Assembly: GCA_937910255.1 (NCBI GenBank)
Contig: CALEOQ010000580.1
Location: 1 to 21,072 of the forward strand
DNA: 21,072 nt
Source of the DNA: an uncultured Caulobacteraceae bacterium
GTDB lineage: Bacteria; Pseudomonadota; Alphaproteobacteria; Caulobacterales; Caulobacteraceae
Direction: 5' to 3'
Within the stretch, counting starts at the first letter, position 1; each line of letters starts with the position of its first letter. Below the pieces are notes generated by a model that was not told the DNA's origin, ran no database searches, and saw only the letters and a program-made list of their open reading frames with translations. The translations under genes and the position numbers were made by a program. Below, in pieces: positions 1 to 7,380 of the stretch.

Positions 1-88
1 GCCCGCCGCCGATGGCAGCCCCCGAGCGGACCAGGCCGTCGGGCCGACGCTAACGGGCCGGGAAATAGTGCGTCCGATGCCAGGCGGC
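1..88 (-). pseudogene. Continuation of the AGE (sugar isomerase) domain beyond an in-frame stop
   Basis: Reading on in the same frame after the TAG of the guanylyltransferase gene gives peptide that still looks like an AGE-family epimerase/isomerase: AAWHRTHYFPAR, a second TAG at 50-52, then RRPDGLVRS. From memory of the family, AGE proteins have a pattern like GPW-x-EA...RYRRPDGL here, at the same spacing and without gaps. The domain therefore continues off the left edge but is broken by two TAG codons 39 nt apart. Base errors at a contig end, or real decay of the domain, could both explain this. The family match is by eye. Confidence 0.5.
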
Positions 89-1381
89 CTAAGGCCGGGG
101 TCCCTGCTCGCCCGTGAGACCGGCGGGGGCGTAGACCAGGGTCTGGCGCGTCTGACACCGGGTCCGCCGCGACGCCTCCACCGGCGCGCCCTCCGGGGTC
201 AGGGCCTCGCGGAAGCCGCCGCGCATATGGTCGGCGCCCAGGGTCCACCACAGCGGCAGGGCGCTGGTCTTCAGCCACTGGTCGAACCAGGTCGCAGCCT
301 CGGCCATGGTTTGGAACGGCGGGGCCGGCGCAACGCTCTCCCGGCCCTGCGCCTTCAGCTGATCGACAGCGGTCTTCACCTGCTGGCTGGACGCCAGGTC
401 GCAGACCAGGAGCTGGCCGCCATCGGCCACCACGGCGAGGTCCTTGACCCCCACAAGGGTCACCTGCATCCCAGCCGGAGCCCGGACCAGGCAGTCGGTC
501 GCGCCCACCATCAGCGCTTCGCCGCGGATGGCGTTGCCGGCCGCGTCCTTGTCGCTGGCCTGCCAGACCGCGTCCCAGGCGCCGAGGTCGGACCAAGCGA
601 AATCCACGGGCAGCACGGCCGCCCGCCGGGTCTTCTCCATGACCGCATAGTCGATGGAGATCTTGGGCGCGGTCCGGAAGGTTTCAGCCAGAACGCTCTG
701 GCCCGCAGCGCAGGGCGCCACGGCGGCTCGCGCGGCCTCGGCGATGGCCGGGGCGAAGGCGTCCAGCTCGGCCAGGAGCACGTCGGCGGCCACCACGAAG
801 TTGCCGCTGTTCCACAGGTATCCGGCCTCGATATAGGCCTGCGCCGTGACCGCATCAGGCTTCTCGACAAAGGCCTGGACGGGGCGCACGGCGCCGGTCG
901 CCTCCCCTGGGGAGATATAGCCGTAGGCCGTCGAGGGGCTGGCGGGCCGCATGCCCAGGGTGACGATCTGGCCGAGGCGGGCGGCGTCCACGGCCGTCCG
1001 CGCGGCGGCGCGGAAGGCGGCCCCCTCGGGCATGTGGTGATCGGCGGCGACCACCACGGCGACGCCTTGCGGGTCGCGCCCGGCGATCCAGGCGCACGCC
1101 GCCGCCATGGCCGGGGCGGAATCGCGAGGCTCGGGCTCGAGCAGGACGGTCGCCGAGACTCCGATCTCCGCCAACTGGGCGGAGATCAGTTCTCCATGAG
1201 CGATCCCGGCCACGACGACCATGTCGCCGGCCTCGCCCAAATCGGCGACCCGCAGCACCGTCTCCTGGAACATGGAAAGCGCGCCGACCAGCGGGAGAAA
1301 CTGCTTGGGATGAGCCGGACGCGACGCCGGCCAGAGGCGCGAGCCGGAGCCGCCGCACATGATGACGGGATAGATGGCCAA
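89..1381 (-). CDS. Mannose-1-phosphate guanylyltransferase with truncated C-terminal AGE isomerase domain
   Basis: This enzyme converts mannose-1-phosphate and GTP to GDP-mannose for polysaccharide synthesis in the cytoplasm. With a TTG start at 1381 it is 430 residues. The nucleotidyltransferase signature GGSGSRLWPASRPAHPKQF is at residues 10-28, FVEKPD at 171-176, WNSGNF at 190-195 and AWSDLGAWDAVW at 262-273. From about residue 355 the sequence changes to an AGE-like domain (ALPLWWTLGADHMRGGF near 374-390), so the native protein was probably a guanylyltransferase/mannose-6-phosphate isomerase fusion; the present stop removes most of that second domain. TTG was chosen because homology begins at once (LAIYPVIMCGGSG) and GGGGGAAG lies 7 nt upstream. 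A longer frame to 1546 adds 55 unlike residues. It lies 219 nt downstream of the epimerase gene on the same strand, possibly in one transcript. Confidence 0.88.
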   Translation of the reverse strand: MAIYPVIMCGGSGSRLWPASRPAHPKQFLPLVGALSMFQETVLRVADLGEAGDMVVVAGIAHGELISAQLAEIGVSATVLLEPEPRDSAPAMAAACAWIAGRDPQGVAVVVAADHHMPEGAAFRAAARTAVDAARLGQIVTLGMRPASPSTAYGYISPGEATGAVRPVQAFVEKPDAVTAQAYIEAGYLWNSGNFVVAADVLLAELDAFAPAIAEAARAAVAPCAAGQSVLAETFRTAPKISIDYAVMEKTRRAAVLPVDFAWSDLGAWDAVWQASDKDAAGNAIRGEALMVGATDCLVRAPAGMQVTLVGVKDLAVVADGGQLLVCDLASSQQVKTAVDQLKAQGRESVAPAPPFQTMAEAATWFDQWLKTSALPLWWTLGADHMRGGFREALTPEGAPVEASRRTRCQTRQTLVYAPAGLTGEQGPRP

Positions 1382-1388
1382 CTGAAGT

Positions 1389-1396
1389 CTTCCCCC
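1389..1396 (-). promoter_or_regulatory. Ribosome binding site deciding a TTG start
   Basis: GGGGGAAG on the minus strand lies 7 nt before the TTG at 1381. No ATG or GTG in this frame sits between this site and the start of the conserved domain, which supports TTG as the guanylyltransferase start. Confidence 0.5.
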
Positions 1397-1600
1397 GCAC
1401 TGCGCCGTGTCGCGATGGGAGCCAGATACACCCCCTCGCGCGAAAAAGCGCCGGCTCTCGGTTAGCGTGCAAATCCCGCGCCGGCCAAGCCTAAAGCCGC
1501 TCATTCTGCGCGGCGGCCGCTTATCGGCTGAATTTATTGCGTCCACATCACAGGCGGCCCGGGTTCCTTGCGCGAACGCTGCGCAGGCCAGCTCGACCCC

Positions 1601-2575
1601 TTAGCCGTAGAACGCCCGCCACCAGGCGACGAACCGCGGAATGCCCTCTTCCAGCGACACCTTGGGCGCATAGCCGGTGAGCGCCGCCAGCTTGGAGATG
1701 TCGGCATAGGTGGCCGTCACATCCCCCGGCTGCATGGGCAGGAAGATCTTCTGCGCGGTCGTGCCCAGGGCCTGCTCCAGCACCGCAATCATGTCCATCA
1801 GGCCGACAGGGCGGCTGTCGCCGATATTCAGGATCCGGTTGACCCCTGGCGCGGGCGGATGGTCCAGCGCCCCGATCACGCCGTCAACGATGTCGTCGAT
1901 ATAGGTGAAGTCCCGGGCCATCTGTCCCTGCCCGAACACCTCGATGGGCTCGCCGGCCAGGATCTTCTCGGTGAAGCTGAAATAGGCCATGTCCGGCCGG
2001 CCCCAGGGGCCGTAGACCGTGAAGAACCGCAGGCCGGTCTGCGGGAAGTCGTAGAGCTTACCATAGGCGTGGCTCATCAGCTCGCAGGCCCGCTTGGTCG
2101 CCGCATAGAGCGAGACCGGCGCATCGACGGCGTCCTCCTCGCGAAAGCCCGCACCGGCGCCGGGTCGGTCCCCATAGACCGAGCTGGAGGAGGCATAGAC
2201 GAGATGCTCGAAACCTGGCGCATGGCGGCAGGCCTCCATCACCGACAGATGGCCCGCCAGGTTGGAGCGCTCATAGGCGAAGGGGTTGTCGATCGAGTAG
2301 CGCACGCCCGCCTGGGCCGCCAGATGCACCACGCGCCGTGCGCCGCTCTCCGCCACCAGGGCCGCAAAGGCCGGCGCATCGGCGATGTCCATGCGCACCA
2401 TGCGGAACGCCGGGTGGGCCTCCAGCCGGGCCGCCCGAGCGGCCTTCAGCGCAGGATCATAATAGGCGTTGAACTCATCGACGCCGACCACGGCCTCGCC
2501 GCGGGCCAGCAGGCGCTCGGCCACATGCATGCCGATGAAGCCGGCCGCGCCGGTGACGATGACAGGCGCCGCCAT
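1601..2575 (-). CDS. NAD-dependent epimerase, UDP-glucuronate 4-epimerase (CapI/LspL) type
   Basis: This is an extended short-chain dehydrogenase/reductase that probably interconverts UDP-glucuronate and UDP-galacturonate for surface polysaccharide. The Rossmann motif TGAAGFIG is at residues 8-15, followed by NAYYDPALKAARAARL, a pattern typical of the UDP-glucuronate epimerase branch. The catalytic serine region SSSSVYG is near 129-135 and YAATK (Tyr157, Lys161) is the active-site pair. RDFTYIDDIVDG and a C-terminal GYAPKVSLEEGI region complete the fold. Length (324 residues) is normal. The ATG at 2575 is used here, but a TTG at 2581, two codons earlier, sits at a better distance (8 nt rather than 14) from AGGGAG. 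The exact sugar is inferred; GDP-mannose dehydratase is less likely because of the YYDP segment. Confidence 0.87.
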   Translation of the reverse strand: MAAPVIVTGAAGFIGMHVAERLLARGEAVVGVDEFNAYYDPALKAARAARLEAHPAFRMVRMDIADAPAFAALVAESGARRVVHLAAQAGVRYSIDNPFAYERSNLAGHLSVMEACRHAPGFEHLVYASSSSVYGDRPGAGAGFREEDAVDAPVSLYAATKRACELMSHAYGKLYDFPQTGLRFFTVYGPWGRPDMAYFSFTEKILAGEPIEVFGQGQMARDFTYIDDIVDGVIGALDHPPAPGVNRILNIGDSRPVGLMDMIAVLEQALGTTAQKIFLPMQPGDVTATYADISKLAALTGYAPKVSLEEGIPRFVAWWRAFYG

Positions 2576-2678
2576 GACCAAGCTTGGAACTCCCTCTCAC
2601 GACCCTGCCATTGGACGGCCGGGCCGCGCAGGGGTCGCATGAAATCACGGCGAGGTGAAGCTCAGGCCGCAGCCGCCG

Positions 2679-2864
2679 TCAGTCGGACTTGTGCTGCGGC
2701 TTATCCTTGCGGGAGGTGGAGGCCATCTCCTCCAGCTCCTTCTCGCTCATCGACTTGACCATGGATTTGGAGGCGCCCTTCAGGTCGGATTTGGGCGTAT
2801 CGCCCCGCTTGGCCGACAGGGCGGCGCCGGCGGCCTTTTGCTGGGCGGCGGATTTGGCAGGCAT
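2679..2864 (-). CDS. Small DUF3008 family protein
   Basis: This 61-residue, lysine-rich, hydrophilic protein begins MPAKSAAQQKAAGAALSAKR and continues KSDLKGASKSMVKSMSEKEL. That pattern is the one I know for DUF3008, a small conserved proteobacterial family of unknown role. It has no signal peptide or membrane segment. A good ribosome binding site (CAGGAG) lies 7 nt before the ATG. It stands between the epimerase and the tRNA gene on the same strand. No function can be assigned from sequence. Confidence 0.85.
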   Translation of the reverse strand: MPAKSAAQQKAAGAALSAKRGDTPKSDLKGASKSMVKSMSEKELEEMASTSRKDKPQHKSD

Positions 2865-2941
2865 GTCGCATCTCCTGAAAAATCTGATGCGACGCCAACC
2901 GGGTCAGGGGCTGCCAAGTTCCCAGGCCCGCCAGGCCAGGA

Positions 2942-3252
2942 TGGTGCGGACGGCGGGAATCGAACCCGCACTTCCTTTCGGAAAACAGATTTTCGTACCA
3001 CTTCGACTTTCGCCGCCTGCCCGGTCGCCCGGGCGGTTCGTGGTCTGGACTATCCCTTCGCCCTAGCCGCCAGGCCTTAGGCGCCGCCCGTCTAGTCTCT
3101 ACACCTTCCCCTGGCGGGCCAGGGGCTTGGCTCGGGATTAGCCTAGGTCGCCCCTTAGCCTTCCCCGAATTTGAGCGGTTCTACGCCGCGGATTTCCCCG
3201 CGGGCACTCTGAAGTCAAAGTCTGCTGCGTCTACCAGTTTCGCCACGTCCGC
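2942..3252 (-). tRNA. tRNA-Leu(UAA) interrupted by a group I intron
   Basis: The 5' exon is 3252-3218 and the 3' exon 2993-2942, with an encoded CCA. Joined, they give an 87-nt leucine-type tRNA. The acceptor stem GCGGACG pairs with CGUCCGC, the discriminator is A73, the D-arm contains AAACUGGUAGAC, and the T-arm contains GCGGGUUCGAUUCCCGC. The variable arm is long (UUUCCGAAAGGAA). The anticodon stem is GCAGA/UCUGU around loop CUUAAAA, which gives anticodon UAA. The interruption falls between U34 and A35, the position known for the cyanobacterial tRNA-Leu(UAA) intron. Programs that expect intronless bacterial tRNAs may miss it. Confidence 0.92.
2994..3217 (-). ncRNA. Group I self-splicing intron (tRNA-Leu type)
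   Basis: This 224-nt insertion has the group I core. The P/Q pairing (P4) is UUCGGG (3169-3164) with CCCGAG (3136-3131). The R element contains GUGUAGAGACUAGACGG, and its GACUA (3097-3093) pairs with UAGUC (3052-3048) in the S element GGGAUAGUCC, forming P7. P1 can form between exon ACUU plus one intron U and internal AGAGU, placing a U-G wobble at the 5' splice site after U3218. The intron ends in G (2994), as group I introns require. No endonuclease gene fits inside. The subgroup is probably IC3, by analogy with cyanobacterial tRNA-Leu introns (inference). Confidence 0.9.
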
Positions 3253-3406
3253 ACATGGTGGCGTCTTCCTGCCACACCCCCTAAATCGACGCGAGGCGGA
3301 TTTGCCCGTCCTGCTCCGGCGAAAGGGCCGCTTAACCCGCTCCCCCTATCCTTCCCTTCAGAAACAAGAGGGTCAGGCGCTGCCCTGCACCCCGAAGGTC
3401 AGGTGG

Positions 3407-4414
3407 ATGTTGGAGCGGCGAAACTCAGAACGCAGACCCTTTCGCAAGGCGCGTCGCGCGCTGGAGCGGATCGAGGTGCTCGGCGCCAAGGTCGACCTGG
3501 TTCGGCCAGAGGAAGTGATGCACCACGTGGAGCTGGCTGTTGACGCAGCCAAACCCTACCTGGTCGCCAACCACAACCTCCACAGCCTCTATCTCCTACG
3601 TCGCACGCCCCAGCTGGCCGCCTTCTTTGACGACGCCGACCTGATCGAGGTCGACTCCACGCCGGTGATCACCTTCACGCGCGCTCTAGGCCTGCAGAGC
3701 CGCCCCTTCCATCGCTGCACCTATCTGGATTGGCGGGACCACTTCTGGAGTGTCGCCAACCGAAAGGCCTGGCGGGTCTACTACCTGGGGGGGGCGCCAG
3801 GCGTAGCTCAGGCGGCGGCCGATCAACTGAACCTGTCCTATCCTGAAGCGCAGATCCGCGTTCGGGATGGGTATTTCGACGCCTCGCCCGGGTCTGCCGA
3901 GAACTCAGAAATTCTGGCGGATATCGCCGCCTTCGCCCCGCACATCCTGTTTGTGGGCATGGGCATGCCCCGCCAGGAAGAATGGATCGTCAACAACCGG
4001 TCCGACCTGCCGCCTTGCGCCGTGTTTTCAGTGGGCGCCGCATTCGACTACGAGGCCGGCGTTCAAAAAGCTGCGCCGCGCTGGATGGGCAGGGCGGGCT
4101 TCGAGTGGCTGTACCGGCTGGTCCATGACCCCGTCAGGCTATGGCGCAGGTACTGCGTCGAACCTTGGTTCATGATCATCCCGGCGCTGCGTGACATCAG
4201 GCGCGCGTACTCGGCGGGAAGACTCCTCAAGAGCCCGGCGGGCCGTCCTTCAAGCCGCAGCGACCGCGCCAATGCGATCAGCCAGACGAGCCCAGTTCAG
4301 GGTCGACTGAATCTGACTGAAGATGGCGCTCAACCAGCCCCGGCGGCGGAGCTCGAGAAAGCGCTCATCACTGAGCGCCCGCAATCGCGCTTCGTCGATC
4401 GTCAGAAAGCCTGA
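3407..4414 (+). CDS. WecG/TagA/CpsF family glycosyltransferase (GT26)
   Basis: This glycosyltransferase probably adds a sugar such as an N-acetylmannosamine derivative to a lipid-linked intermediate at the inner face of the cytoplasmic membrane. Recognisable segments, in order: LGAKVDLVRPEEVMHHVE, VANHNLHSLYLLRR, ADLIEVDSTPVITFTRALG, WRVYYLGGAPGVAQAAA, RDGYFD, ILFVGMGMPRQEEWI, VFSVGAAFDYEAG, and APRWMGRAGFEWLYRLVHDP. These match the WecG/TagA fold in the usual order. The ATG at 3407 is preceded by GAAGG at 8 nt. The predicted protein is 335 residues, longer than the core of about 240. The last ~70 residues look non-conserved and lie opposite the end of the convergent sapC-like gene, so the stop may be non-native or the tail simply tolerated. 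Confidence 0.88.
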   Translation: MLERRNSERRPFRKARRALERIEVLGAKVDLVRPEEVMHHVELAVDAAKPYLVANHNLHSLYLLRRTPQLAAFFDDADLIEVDSTPVITFTRALGLQSRPFHRCTYLDWRDHFWSVANRKAWRVYYLGGAPGVAQAAADQLNLSYPEAQIRVRDGYFDASPGSAENSEILADIAAFAPHILFVGMGMPRQEEWIVNNRSDLPPCAVFSVGAAFDYEAGVQKAAPRWMGRAGFEWLYRLVHDPVRLWRRYCVEPWFMIIPALRDIRRAYSAGRLLKSPAGRPSSRSDRANAISQTSPVQGRLNLTEDGAQPAPAAELEKALITERPQSRFVDRQKA

Positions 4415-4963
4415 CAGGGACATCTGCGCCCCGCCTGGCACGGCGATCATGGCAGTCCGACCGTCGAGCAGCTCCAGCGCCTTGAGTTCCTCGACAAACG
4501 GGATGGTCGCCCGTTCGGCGGCCTGGGCGGAGCGACAGAACTGCATGGCTGACGCCAACAGATCCGCCGGCTGATCCTCGACAAACAGGGGCGCGCCGCC
4601 GGTTGGGGTCAGCACATCGCCTGTCTCGTCAATGCAGAGCGTGATCAGATCGTCTTCCTGCCGGAGGAAAAAAGGATAGCGCCGCACATAGATCGGGACA
4701 TAGGCCCCCTCGCGCCAAGCGCCCTTCGTATCGACAAAGAGGTTCTCCCCCTCGCGCAGCCCGAGGATGGCCACGGGTCGAGCCCCCTCGCTGGCGGAAA
4801 AGGCGATGGGGTACCATTGGGCGGCGAGCGGGATCTCCGCCAAGGTGAGCGGAACAGCATTGGTGTTCCTGGCGAAGCCGAAATCCAGAGGCGCACGAAG
4901 CTGTAGCGCCCCATGGCGCTCCAGGCTGATCGTGACCGGATTGTCGTAGAATAGCGGCTTCAT
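4250..4963 (-). CDS. SapC family protein
   Basis: This 237-residue soluble protein starts MKPLFYDNPVTISLERHGAL and contains ALGLREGENLFVD-like, WREGAYVPIYVRRYPFFL, LCIDETGDVL, and a C-terminal GWLSAIFSQIQSTLNWARL. That layout is the SapC family (PF07277), named after the Campylobacter S-layer secretion locus but of unproven function in alphaproteobacteria. The length is full for the family. The ATG at 4963 starts the conserved region; a TTG at 4987 would add 8 residues. Its 3' end overlaps the opposite-strand glycosyltransferase gene by 165 nt. It is divergent from the methyltransferase at 5097. Confidence 0.82.
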   Translation of the reverse strand: MKPLFYDNPVTISLERHGALQLRAPLDFGFARNTNAVPLTLAEIPLAAQWYPIAFSASEGARPVAILGLREGENLFVDTKGAWREGAYVPIYVRRYPFFLRQEDDLITLCIDETGDVLTPTGGAPLFVEDQPADLLASAMQFCRSAQAAERATIPFVEELKALELLDGRTAMIAVPGGAQMSLSGFLTIDEARLRALSDERFLELRRRGWLSAIFSQIQSTLNWARLADRIGAVAAA

Positions 4964-5096
4964 GACGGTGCTGGCTCGCTCCCCCAAAGGAAACTGTTCC
5001 GAACCCAGACGAGGCGCGGCCCCCTCCGTCGCATTCTGACGCGAAGCCGTCTATGTGCGAAGCCTCCGCGCCGCACCCTAATCTGGAAGCTTAACC

Positions 5097-5723
5097 ATGG
5101 CCAAGCCGCCCCTGCCACTGCCCTTGGACATCGATCAGATCAAAGGCTTCCTCGATCCAGCTGAAGGCGCCGCCCTGCAGCGCGCGGCGATCGAAGGTGC
5201 GGGGCTCGGAGGCTGCCTGGAGATCGGCGCCTATTGCGGCAAGTCCGCCATCTATATCGGCGTCGCCTGCCAGAGCGTCGGCGCCGTCCTGTTCTCAATC
5301 GATCATCACAGGGGGTCGGAAGAGAACCAGCCCGGCTGGGCGTATCACGACGCCGAGCTCTGGGACGCGGCGCAAGGCGCCATGGACACCCTGCCCCACC
5401 TTCGTCGCAACCTGCGGGCGGCTGGGCTGGAGGAGACGGTGATCCCCATCGTCGGGCGCTCCGCTACGGTGGCCGCCCACTGGGGTGGGCGCCTGGGCTT
5501 CCTGTTTATCGATGGGGGGCACACCCTGGAGGCGGCGCTGAACGACTATCGGGGATGGACGCCGCACCTGGCGCAGGGCGGCTTGCTGGCGATCCATGAC
5601 GTCTTCCCAAACCCGGCGGACGGTGGACGGCCCCCCTTCGAGATCTACCAGCGGGCGCTCGCCTCGGACCTCTTCGCCGAGGTGGAGGCGGTGAAGAGTC
5701 TACGGGTCCTGCGGCGGCTGTAA
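5097..5723 (+). CDS. Class I SAM-dependent methyltransferase (Methyltransf_24 type)
   Basis: This 208-residue cytoplasmic protein has a SAM-binding loop LEIGAYCGKS at residues 41-50, an acidic second strand FSIDHHRG near 66-73, FLFIDGGHTLEAALND at 135-150, and LLAIHDVF near 163-170. The order and the FIDGGH-to-IHDVF spacing match the Methyltransf_24 family, whose members methylate sugars, macrolides or other small molecules. The ATG at 5097 has GGAAG upstream. The gene stands alone, divergent from the SapC gene, in a polysaccharide neighbourhood, so a sugar substrate is plausible but not shown. Confidence 0.82.
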   Translation: MAKPPLPLPLDIDQIKGFLDPAEGAALQRAAIEGAGLGGCLEIGAYCGKSAIYIGVACQSVGAVLFSIDHHRGSEENQPGWAYHDAELWDAAQGAMDTLPHLRRNLRAAGLEETVIPIVGRSATVAAHWGGRLGFLFIDGGHTLEAALNDYRGWTPHLAQGGLLAIHDVFPNPADGGRPPFEIYQRALASDLFAEVEAVKSLRVLRRL

Positions 5724-5904
5724 TCGCGCGCCAACAGAGATCCATCCCCAACGTGCAAGCGAGCGGGCGCCTTTGAACTCCAGCGCGCGCGTTCGGGCGC
5801 TACTCTGGTCGAATTCGTGTCACACGGCCGCGATCACGTTTTGATAGGCGCCAAGCGGCAAAAGGCACGGCGATCGATCGCACCCAGAATGCTAAGGGCC
5901 CTCC

Positions 5905-6303
5905 ATGCTTCTCCTTGGGGCGCGAGCCGCGCTCATCATATTTCTGGTCTGGGCGGCCTCAATCGTCTTCGAACCAAACCACGACGCGGCGCGCCTTGAG
6001 GTCGCGGCGGACGCCCTCGAGCATGGCCTCATGACATTTGGTCTCGTGGTGCTGATGAGCGCCGCGCTGCCGAAGATGCGACTCCTGCTGATAGGCCTTG
6101 GCGTGCTCGGCCTCGGCATTAGCCTTGAACTACTTCAACTCAGCCAGCTCGTGCCCGGGCGCTTCGAGCTCGGCGATATCGTGGCTGACCTGACCGGCAT
6201 CAGTCTTGGCCTGTTCGCAGTGGGCGTTGGTGAGGGGCGCGCTCACGACACCCAGAACCAAGCCGAGCGGCATCGCGTGGAGATGAGCGGCTCAGAAGAG
6301 TAG
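5905..6303 (+). CDS. VanZ-like membrane protein
   Basis: This 132-residue protein is hydrophobic, with probable membrane segments near residues 4-22, 42-55, 58-77 and 93-108. The VanZ-like pattern is seen as H40 in the second segment, E75 and Q78 (LELLQLSQLVPGR), then D91 and D95 (ELGDIVADLTGISLG). VanZ-like proteins are small membrane proteins with no settled role, best known from glycopeptide resistance loci. The final ~25 residues are charged and probably cytoplasmic. It converges on the toroid gene with only 15 nt between the stops. Confidence 0.7.
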   Translation: MLLLGARAALIIFLVWAASIVFEPNHDAARLEVAADALEHGLMTFGLVVLMSAALPKMRLLLIGLGVLGLGISLELLQLSQLVPGRFELGDIVADLTGISLGLFAVGVGEGRAHDTQNQAERHRVEMSGSEE

Positions 6304-6318
6304 CCCTTGGCCGACCGC

Positions 6319-7380
6319 TCAGCCGTGCCGCACCAACACGCCTGAGGCTCGAGTGAGGTCATAGAGCGCGTCGTGGGCCAGGATGGCGGCGGCCTGGGTC
6401 CAGGTGGGCCGCTCCTCGGGCCAGATGATCGCCTCTTCGAACTGCCATCCCATCCAGTAGCCGCCGCTGGCGTCACGGTGGGCGTCCTGCCAGGTCAGGA
6501 GCTCGGCGGCCTGGTCGCGGCGGTCCAGCGCGACGAGGGTCATCACCAGCTCGCAGGATTCCGCCACGGTGGCCCAGGGCTGCTCGGCCACGCAGCGGCA
6601 GCCGACGCCAAGCTCGACGAACCGGTCCCATTCGGCGTCCAACCGGTCCAGCGCCGCCCGGCCCTGCAGGGCGCCGCCCAGCATCGGATAGTACCAGTCC
6701 ATGGCGAAGCCCGAGCGATCAGCGGTCCGGTCGAAGCGCGCCGGGCGACTACGCAGCGCCTCGCCGAGCCGCGCCTGCGCCGCCCGCCAGGCCGGCTGCG
6801 GCTCGCCGATCAGGTTCGCCAGCGCCAGGGCGCAGTCCAGGCTCTTGTGGATCGAGGCGCAGCCGGCGCGCACGGCGTCGTCGGCCGAGGTCCCATGGGC
6901 TTCCTGCGACCAGGAAATGTCGCCCTCCGGGTGCTGCAGGCGCAGGACAAAGCTGATCGCCTCCCGCACCATCGGCCAGTAGCGGCGAGCGACCTCGGCC
7001 TCGCCCGTCAGCGTCACGAAGTGCCAGACTACGACAGCGCAATAGGCGGCGAAGTTGGTGTCCCGGAAGGCTGGCGGCTTCACCCGGGCCATGTGCAGCC
7101 GGTCGGCCATGGGCAGCATGTTGCCATACTCGCCCAGCCAGGCGCCGTCTGAGCCCTGGCGCGCCATCAGGCAGTCGAGGCCGGCGCGGGCGGCGTCCCA
7201 CTCACCGGCCACCGCCAGGGCCATGACGCATTCCCCATGGTTCCAGGGATCCCAGGGGCCGCCCGTGAACCAGGGAACGGCGCCGTCCGGCTCCTGGGCC
7301 TCCAGCATGCAGATGACCGCGCCGCCCAACGGATCTCGCCGCCGCGGGGGCGCCCGGCGTGAAACCACGCCCTGACTCAT
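6319..7380 (-). CDS. Alpha/alpha-toroid protein (prenyltransferase-like or six-hairpin glycosidase-like)
   Basis: This 353-residue protein has repeated aromatic/glycine segments typical of alpha/alpha-toroid folds: LEAQEPDGAVPWFTGGPWDP, WNHGECVMALAVAGEWDAA, RQGSDGAWLGEYGN, RDTNFAAYCAVVVWHF, LQHPEGDISWSQ, and DWYYPMLGGALQG. Such proteins are usually annotated as prenyltransferases or as six-hairpin glycosidases; I cannot choose between these by eye. No signal peptide is visible. The ATG at 7380 overlaps the stop of the methyltransferase gene (ATGA), so the two are translationally coupled. A longer open frame to 7572 is a shadow of that gene. It is the third gene of an operon with a GT4 glycosyltransferase, suggesting work on a glycan or glycolipid. 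Confidence 0.72.
   Translation of the reverse strand: MSQGVVSRRAPPRRRDPLGGAVICMLEAQEPDGAVPWFTGGPWDPWNHGECVMALAVAGEWDAARAGLDCLMARQGSDGAWLGEYGNMLPMADRLHMARVKPPAFRDTNFAAYCAVVVWHFVTLTGEAEVARRYWPMVREAISFVLRLQHPEGDISWSQEAHGTSADDAVRAGCASIHKSLDCALALANLIGEPQPAWRAAQARLGEALRSRPARFDRTADRSGFAMDWYYPMLGGALQGRAALDRLDAEWDRFVELGVGCRCVAEQPWATVAESCELVMTLVALDRRDQAAELLTWQDAHRDASGGYWMGWQFEEAIIWPEERPTWTQAAAILAHDALYDLTRASGVLVRHG

Noticed and set aside
68..1465. 465-codon open frame on the plus strand
   Set aside because: It lies exactly antisense to the guanylyltransferase gene, is rich in Gly, Arg and His, and shows no family. High GC makes such antisense frames common.
1568..2758. 396-codon plus-strand open frame
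   Set aside because: Antisense to the epimerase gene, whose Rossmann and YxxxK motifs are clear. No protein signature in this frame.
2655..3080. Open frames on both strands across 2655-3080, such as one giving GGNRTRTSFRK
   Set aside because: They run through the DUF3008 gene, the tRNA 3' half and the intron. Peptide of this kind is typical of antisense tRNA translation.
2942..3252. Two-piece (permuted) tmRNA, known in alphaproteobacteria
   Set aside because: Both halves fit a leucine tRNA with D-arm, anticodon stem and T-arm, and the middle has the group I core. No tag-peptide reading frame is seen.
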